A DNA stretch of 51,630 bases from the NCBI GenBank assembly GCA_028687375.1, contig JAQUAG010000015.1, forward strand, positions 1-51,630, written 5' to 3'. Below the pieces are notes generated by a model. It was not told the origin of the DNA. It worked only from the letters and a program-made list of their open reading frames with translations, and made no database searches. This DNA is from Arcobacteraceae bacterium (lineage in GTDB: Bacteria > Campylobacterota > Campylobacteria > Campylobacterales > Arcobacteraceae). Positions 47,503-51,630 of this stretch are shown in pieces. How positions within the stretch are numbered: the first letter of the stretch is position 1; the number at the start of each line of letters is the position of its first letter. A program made the position numbers and the translations under genes.

Positions 47503-48532
47503 CTTTACTCATTTTATTAAAAACAACAGGTATCAAACTAGCAAACCATATTGAACCAAAAAAGGCATTACAAAATATAATTAATTGTGTATAAATACTT
47601 AAATCTTGGAATGGATACTTCGTATATCCTATTAAAAACCAATACTCAAAAGACTTCAATAAATTTTCAATATATGATTTATCTTCAAAAACATACAAAT
47701 TATAAATCAAAGAAAATATGACAATACCAAATATTCCAATAAATGTAGTTTTACCAATCTTGTAACCCCATCCTGTAAGCCATCCAAATATATTAATAAT
47801 TATCCACTCTAAAATTGGGAAGAAAAAAGATAAAATATAAGGCATTTTGGACCAAAAAGACTCTGTCTTTATATGATTTAAGTTTCCGTATATAGAAGCT
47901 TTTGTCTCATAATTTCTAGCAACAGATATAGATTGTATTAACATAGATAAATCATTCATTACAGGAGGCATAGACATAATTTTTCTTGCAATAACTGATT
48001 TTGTTTTTATATGTCTATATTTTTGATAAAGTGGTGTTGTATTTTTTTCTTTTAAAAGATTTTTATCCTCATTCAAATAAGCATTATCCAATAATTTTTT
48101 AGAATCAATATAGCAATCATTAAAAATTGTTGTATTTCCAGATATGCCAATATCAATGTACTGACAATCTCGAAATTCACAGCTTTCAAAAGTTGAAAGT
48201 GAAAATGTTGTTTTATCAAATTTACACTTTTGAAATTTAATATTTTTAAAAATTGTTCCACTAAAACTTACATTTTGAAATGTACAATTACTAAACGATA
48301 TACTCTTTGTTTTTTCAGGTTCTAATGTACCTGAAAAATCTACTGTATTAAAAGTATAATTATCATATTTGCTGTATAAATCCAAAAATGATTTTAAATC
48401 TATAATTAACTCTTTCCAACCTGTTGTTTCATCAAAATCGTTTTTGCATAATATCTTTTCAATTAAGTCATTTTGAGATGGGTTATAAACAGGTTCCCAA
48501 TAATTAGTTTTTCTTTGTATATTTTTTATCAT
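47492..48532 (-). CDS. Pentapeptide-repeat protein with ion-channel-like C-terminus
   Basis: 346 residues. Pentapeptide-like repeats at about 60-130 (ISFSNCTFQNVSFSGTIFKN and similar A/C-x-F steps) form a beta-helix. Membrane segments follow at about 232-252 and 265-282, and a channel-like re-entrant stretch lies at about 295-345 (SFEYWFLIGYTKYPF), where the selectivity filter of two-TM channels would be but degenerate. First gene of a two-gene operon with the nucleotidyltransferase; a membrane effector controlled by a nucleotide-transferring partner is conceivable. Confidence 0.75.
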   Translation of the reverse strand: MIKNIQRKTNYWEPVYNPSQNDLIEKILCKNDFDETTGWKELIIDLKSFLDLYSKYDNYTFNTVDFSGTLEPEKTKSISFSNCTFQNVSFSGTIFKNIKFQKCKFDKTTFSLSTFESCEFRDCQYIDIGISGNTTIFNDCYIDSKKLLDNAYLNEDKNLLKEKNTTPLYQKYRHIKTKSVIARKIMSMPPVMNDLSMLIQSISVARNYETKASIYGNLNHIKTESFWSKMPYILSFFFPILEWIIINIFGWLTGWGYKIGKTTFIGIFGIVIFSLIYNLYVFEDKSYIENLLKSFEYWFLIGYTKYPFQDLSIYTQLIIFCNAFFGSIWFASLIPVVFNKMSKDDK

Positions 48533-48869
48533 TTAAAGCTCATTAGTATTAAAAATTTAATTTGCATACTACTATTATATATGTTTAAATTCGATTAATA
48601 TAACAAACAGAATTAATTGAAAAAATGTGATATGTATAATTGAATATTCTTATAATCCTCAACCCATAAATAAACTAGTTCCATAGTCCACCTTAAAAAT
48701 TTTATCTATATTATTCTACCATACCAATCTCACATCTATTGTCACGAAAATTAAAATACACTCTTCTATTTTTGTGAAATACGAGAAAAATTAACTAAAC
48801 TAGTTAACCAAAAGTTTATAAAAAACTTATTATAATCCCTCCAATGGATTGCACATTTGCGGTCGGCTT
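48533..48869. other. Gap of 337 bases, possible small transcript at its right end
   Basis: No gene seen. At the right end a TATAAT (48831-48836) on the plus strand is followed by a short ORF (ATG 48844, nine codons: MDCTFAVGF) and a hairpin AAGC..CAAC/GTTG..GCTT (48872-48895) with a T run ending about 48900. This would give a plus-strand transcript of about 60 bases that runs into the 3' end of the DUF3800 gene. Confidence 0.4.
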
Positions 48870-49577
48870 CTAAGCTTCAACTTTTGGTTGGGGCTTTTTT
48901 GCTTTATATAGCTTTTTTTCTATAATCTCATACGCTCTATTGTTTTCATTTGGATTTATAAAATTTCTCCCTATTGGTCTAGCTATCATATCTGATAATT
49001 GTAAACCTATGGAATTTGTTTTTTTATCTGCCAAAACAATATTAAGATTATAGTTGCGATTGTCACACAATCTTCTAAATTCAAGTTCTAACTCCGAATC
49101 TTCTTTATAACCTCTTTTTTCAACTACTATATGAGTATTGTTTTCACTCTGATTATGTTCATTTGTAAAATGATTAAATTGTGTTAAACAGCTTGTTAAA
49201 GCTATATGATAAGGATTTTCATTCAATTGTGTTTGTTTTAATTTTGTTTTATCTATAACACAAGTGATGATTTTAAAATCTACATCTTTTATTATTTGAC
49301 TTAAATCATTCATAAAATTTGTATAAATTTCTTTTGTATAAAGTTTTTGAAACATACCTTTTCTTCTTCTAATATCATTTTCATGAAATATAACAATATC
49401 ATGACCAAAATATTTAAACTTCAAAGCTTGAAATTTTGGAACAATATTTTTTATATATGTATCTTTATCAAAAATACTAAACGCCAATACAAAAATTGGA
49501 TAATCCTCATCTATTGAAGTTAAAGAATGATCACCACTTTCATCAACATATACTATATAATCACTAAAGTTTTTCAA
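48870..49577 (-). CDS. DUF3800 domain protein
   Basis: 235 residues. YVDESGDHSL near the start, a central helix region and LADKKTNSIGLQLSDMIAR towards the end match DUF3800, a family with an RNase H-like fold found near defence and mobile genes. The last codons (KPQPKVEA) are written by the hairpin at 48872-48900, so the stop codon lies inside a terminator-like sequence. AGAGGATAG precedes the ATG. Confidence 0.85.
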   Translation of the reverse strand: MKNFSDYIVYVDESGDHSLTSIDEDYPIFVLAFSIFDKDTYIKNIVPKFQALKFKYFGHDIVIFHENDIRRRKGMFQKLYTKEIYTNFMNDLSQIIKDVDFKIITCVIDKTKLKQTQLNENPYHIALTSCLTQFNHFTNEHNQSENNTHIVVEKRGYKEDSELELEFRRLCDNRNYNLNIVLADKKTNSIGLQLSDMIARPIGRNFINPNENNRAYEIIEKKLYKAKKPQPKVEA

Positions 49578-49646
49578 TTTCTATCCTCTTTTTTTTTGGT
49601 TATCGTAACATAAAAATAAGATTTCACTCAAAAACATTGCATTTTG

Positions 49647-50189
49647 TTATGCAAACACTATCTCACTATCTGAGATTCTTTTATAGAGTTTGAGTTTTTT
49701 GGTAAGTGGGAGCCATTTGATAAGGAAAGTTGCCATCGCTTCCCATAGAGAAACCCAGCCAGCTACGAGCATCCCTTCTGATAAGACTTCTACGAAAAAG
49801 CGTTCATCTTCCCCTGTCAAAAGGGACATTGTGGTGAAAAATAATCCTATAACGATAAAGATAAAACTATTTTTTATCTCCTCGTGCATCATCTTTTTCT
49901 TTAAATCTTGAAGGTAAAAGAAATACTGTCTGATACTATTTTTGACTTTATTTTGGAGTTTTTCATCTATCTCATCTTCCAAGTAAAACTTGATAAAAAA
50001 TCGTTCTTTTCCTATCTCATCGACACTATCGATAAGATAAGTGACGAGTTCTGAGTCCAAATCTTTTTTTGAAAAAGAGGATTTTTTATCAAACTGACTA
50101 TATAAATCTTCAACCCTCTCAGCCGAGATTTTGATGATAACTTCTCCATCATTACTTAAATCATATCTTTCTACAATTTTCTTTTTCAT
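49647..50189 (-). CDS. Two-TM membrane protein downstream of dnaB
   Basis: 180 residues. A soluble N-terminal domain (about 1-100) and two membrane segments (about 107-125 and 138-158) with a short basic end. Start overlaps the dnaB stop by ATGA, so it is translated with dnaB. Family not recognised; conserved-looking. Confidence 0.75.
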   Translation of the reverse strand: MKKKIVERYDLSNDGEVIIKISAERVEDLYSQFDKKSSFSKKDLDSELVTYLIDSVDEIGKERFFIKFYLEDEIDEKLQNKVKNSIRQYFFYLQDLKKKMMHEEIKNSFIFIVIGLFFTTMSLLTGEDERFFVEVLSEGMLVAGWVSLWEAMATFLIKWLPLTKKLKLYKRISDSEIVFA

Positions 50190-51625
50190 ATGTCAGGGAT
50201 ATCCACTATAGTAGGCACTTCAGCATCAGCAACACTCTCGTAAGTTGTGATAGTTGGGGCATTTCTACTTGGTTCATCTTTATCAACAAACATCGTAAGT
50301 TCTTTGTGAAAGTCAAGTTTGACTGTCCCAACTGGTCCATTTCTTTGTTTTCCGATGATGATTTCAGCTTCCTCAATTGGTTTATTGATAAAAGCACTTT
50401 TATAGCTATCCCCTTTATCTTTAGCCTCTTTCTCTTTTCGTTGCTCATCTCTCTCTTTATAAACATCATCTCTATAAACAAACATGATGATATCCGCATC
50501 TTGCTCGATTGAACCAGACTCTCTAATGTCACTTAACATCGGTCTTTTATCTGGACGGCTTTCTAGTCCACGATTCAGCTGAGAAAGTGCCAAAATAGGA
50601 ACTCCCATCTCTCTTGCTAACATCTTAAGTCCCCTACTTATCTCAGAAACTTCCAAGTGTCTATCTTTTCCACCCGTTCCTTGCATAAGTTGAAGATAAT
50701 CGATGATTACCATTTTGATATTGTTCTCTTTATTTCCAGCTATTTTTCGCACCCGTGCTCGAAGTTGGTTGATATTGACACTTCCACTATCATCAACAAA
50801 AAGTTTCTTTTTATTTAAGTCATCAAAAGCTTTTGTGATAGTACTCCACTGCTTATCATCCAAGTCCCCTTTTCTCACATTTTGGAGAGGGATTCTTGTT
50901 TTTGTACTAATTAACCTCATCATAAGTTGTTCAGCTGGCATCTCTAGGGAGAAAAATATCACCCCTGCTCCTCTTTCAACATTTTGCAAAGCTGTATTTA
51001 AAACAAAAGAGGTTTTCCCCATAGCTGGACGTGCTGCGATAATCACAAGGTCACCATTATTAAACCCTGTAGTTCTTCTGTCAAGTGCATCAAATCCTGT
51101 CGTTTCACCGATAAGATAACTATTTCCCCTTAGTTTCATCTTTTCCATATGAAGCAAAGTATCGGTTGTGATTTGATACATATTTTTGAGTTCACTACTT
51201 GCACTATCTGTTGTGATTTTATAGAGTGCATTTTGAACATAATCGACCGCTTCACTAGCAACCATCTCATCTTCGATGGTTACTTTTTTGATAGCTGTTG
51301 CAAGGGCTATCAACTCCCTTTTTACTGAACTATCTTTTATCTCTTTTGCATACGCCATCGTATTTGTGATAGCATTTGCTGAAAGTATCTCGATTAAAAC
51401 ACTATCATCCACCTCTTTACTATCAACTCTTCTTCTTATAAACTCTTCATCAATCGGCATATCTTCGCTATTAAGTCTCTCCATAGCTTCAAATATTTTT
51501 TTGTGAGCTGGTAGATAAAAATCTTTTGGTTTTAAAATTCCTAGTATATCTTCTATAACCTCTGGGCTAAAAAAAATCGAGCTTAAAACCGCTCTTTCTA
51601 TATTTATCGCATAAATATTATCCAT
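50186..51625 (-). CDS. dnaB: Replicative DNA helicase DnaB
   Basis: 479 residues from ATG 51625, five bases from the window edge, so nothing upstream can be judged. The N-terminal domain (about 5-100) is followed by a RecA-like helicase with Walker A ARPAMGKTSF, MVIIDYLQLM (Walker B), LSQLNRGLE and DIRESGSIEQDAD. Full family length. It unwinds the chromosome fork as a hexamer. The TraI and replisome-organiser genes of element 1 are distinct from it. Confidence 0.96.
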   Translation of the reverse strand: MDNIYAINIERAVLSSIFFSPEVIEDILGILKPKDFYLPAHKKIFEAMERLNSEDMPIDEEFIRRRVDSKEVDDSVLIEILSANAITNTMAYAKEIKDSSVKRELIALATAIKKVTIEDEMVASEAVDYVQNALYKITTDSASSELKNMYQITTDTLLHMEKMKLRGNSYLIGETTGFDALDRRTTGFNNGDLVIIAARPAMGKTSFVLNTALQNVERGAGVIFFSLEMPAEQLMMRLISTKTRIPLQNVRKGDLDDKQWSTITKAFDDLNKKKLFVDDSGSVNINQLRARVRKIAGNKENNIKMVIIDYLQLMQGTGGKDRHLEVSEISRGLKMLAREMGVPILALSQLNRGLESRPDKRPMLSDIRESGSIEQDADIIMFVYRDDVYKERDEQRKEKEAKDKGDSYKSAFINKPIEEAEIIIGKQRNGPVGTVKLDFHKELTMFVDKDEPSRNAPTITTYESVADAEVPTIVDIPDI

Positions 51626-51630
51626 CAATT

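Overview
The window is strongly AT-rich and looks like a chromosome segment of a Campylobacterota bacterium, most likely of the Arcobacter group. The housekeeping genes at the right end (DnaB, an RhlE-type DEAD-box helicase, RlmF, a DUF6172 protein) fit that assignment. A cowN gene, which protects nitrogenase from carbon monoxide, suggests a nitrogen-fixing member. Genus is an inference.

Positions 51-125 carry a tRNA-Asn (GTT) gene. About 36.5 kb of accessory DNA follows, built of three integrative elements lying head to tail. Each has its own tyrosine integrase beside a copy of the tRNA 3' end (att copies at 78-127, 22650-22699, 28094-28112 and 36564-36582). Each also has its own pair of arm-type repeats at its two ends.

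Element 1 (about 78-22699) is plasmid- or ICE-like. It encodes a MobF (TraI/TrwC-type) relaxase-helicase, a VirD4/TraD-like coupling protein, a DotA/TraY-like signal-peptide membrane protein with two further polytopic membrane proteins, a Toprim primase, a ParA ATPase with a small HTH partner, and a phage-type replisome organiser. No VirB4 or VirB8-10 homologue is visible, so it is probably mobilisable or partly deleted. Its minus-strand operons are punctuated by a repeated terminator plus promoter cassette. It also holds a helically phased array of 13 TGTCAA-like hexamers (9121-9254), a nearby hairpin, and a separate oriT-like structure with an ATCCTGC nick-like motif (20579-20678).

Elements 2 (22681-28112, 5.4 kb) and 3 (28094-36582, 8.5 kb) share one plan: integrase, small HTH/excisionase-like protein overlapping the rep stop codon, a rolling-circle initiator, a small possible ssDNA-binding protein, then cargo. 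The initiators belong to different families: a phiX174 gpA-like two-tyrosine HUH protein in element 2 and a Rep_trans/RstA-like protein in element 3. Each element has a GC-rich hairpin with a related CCTCCCGTGC/CCCCTCGTGC motif, a candidate replication origin. Cargo is toxin-antitoxin and probable defence genes: VapBC and a membrane-anchored coiled-coil protein in element 2; a SLATT-like membrane protein, a second membrane-effector candidate, a Phd/RelE pair and a winged-helix/nucleotidyltransferase pair in element 3.

From 36583 to the end lies more chromosome-like sequence: a DUF2201/VWA protein, a sensor histidine kinase with a periplasmic binding domain, a DUF6172-unknown-RlmF run, a DEAD-box helicase, cowN, a YhcG/DUF1016 nuclease gene carrying three tandem palindromes inside its coding sequence, an MNT nucleotidyltransferase overlapping a pentapeptide/ion-channel-like protein, a DUF3800 protein, a two-TM membrane protein and dnaB.
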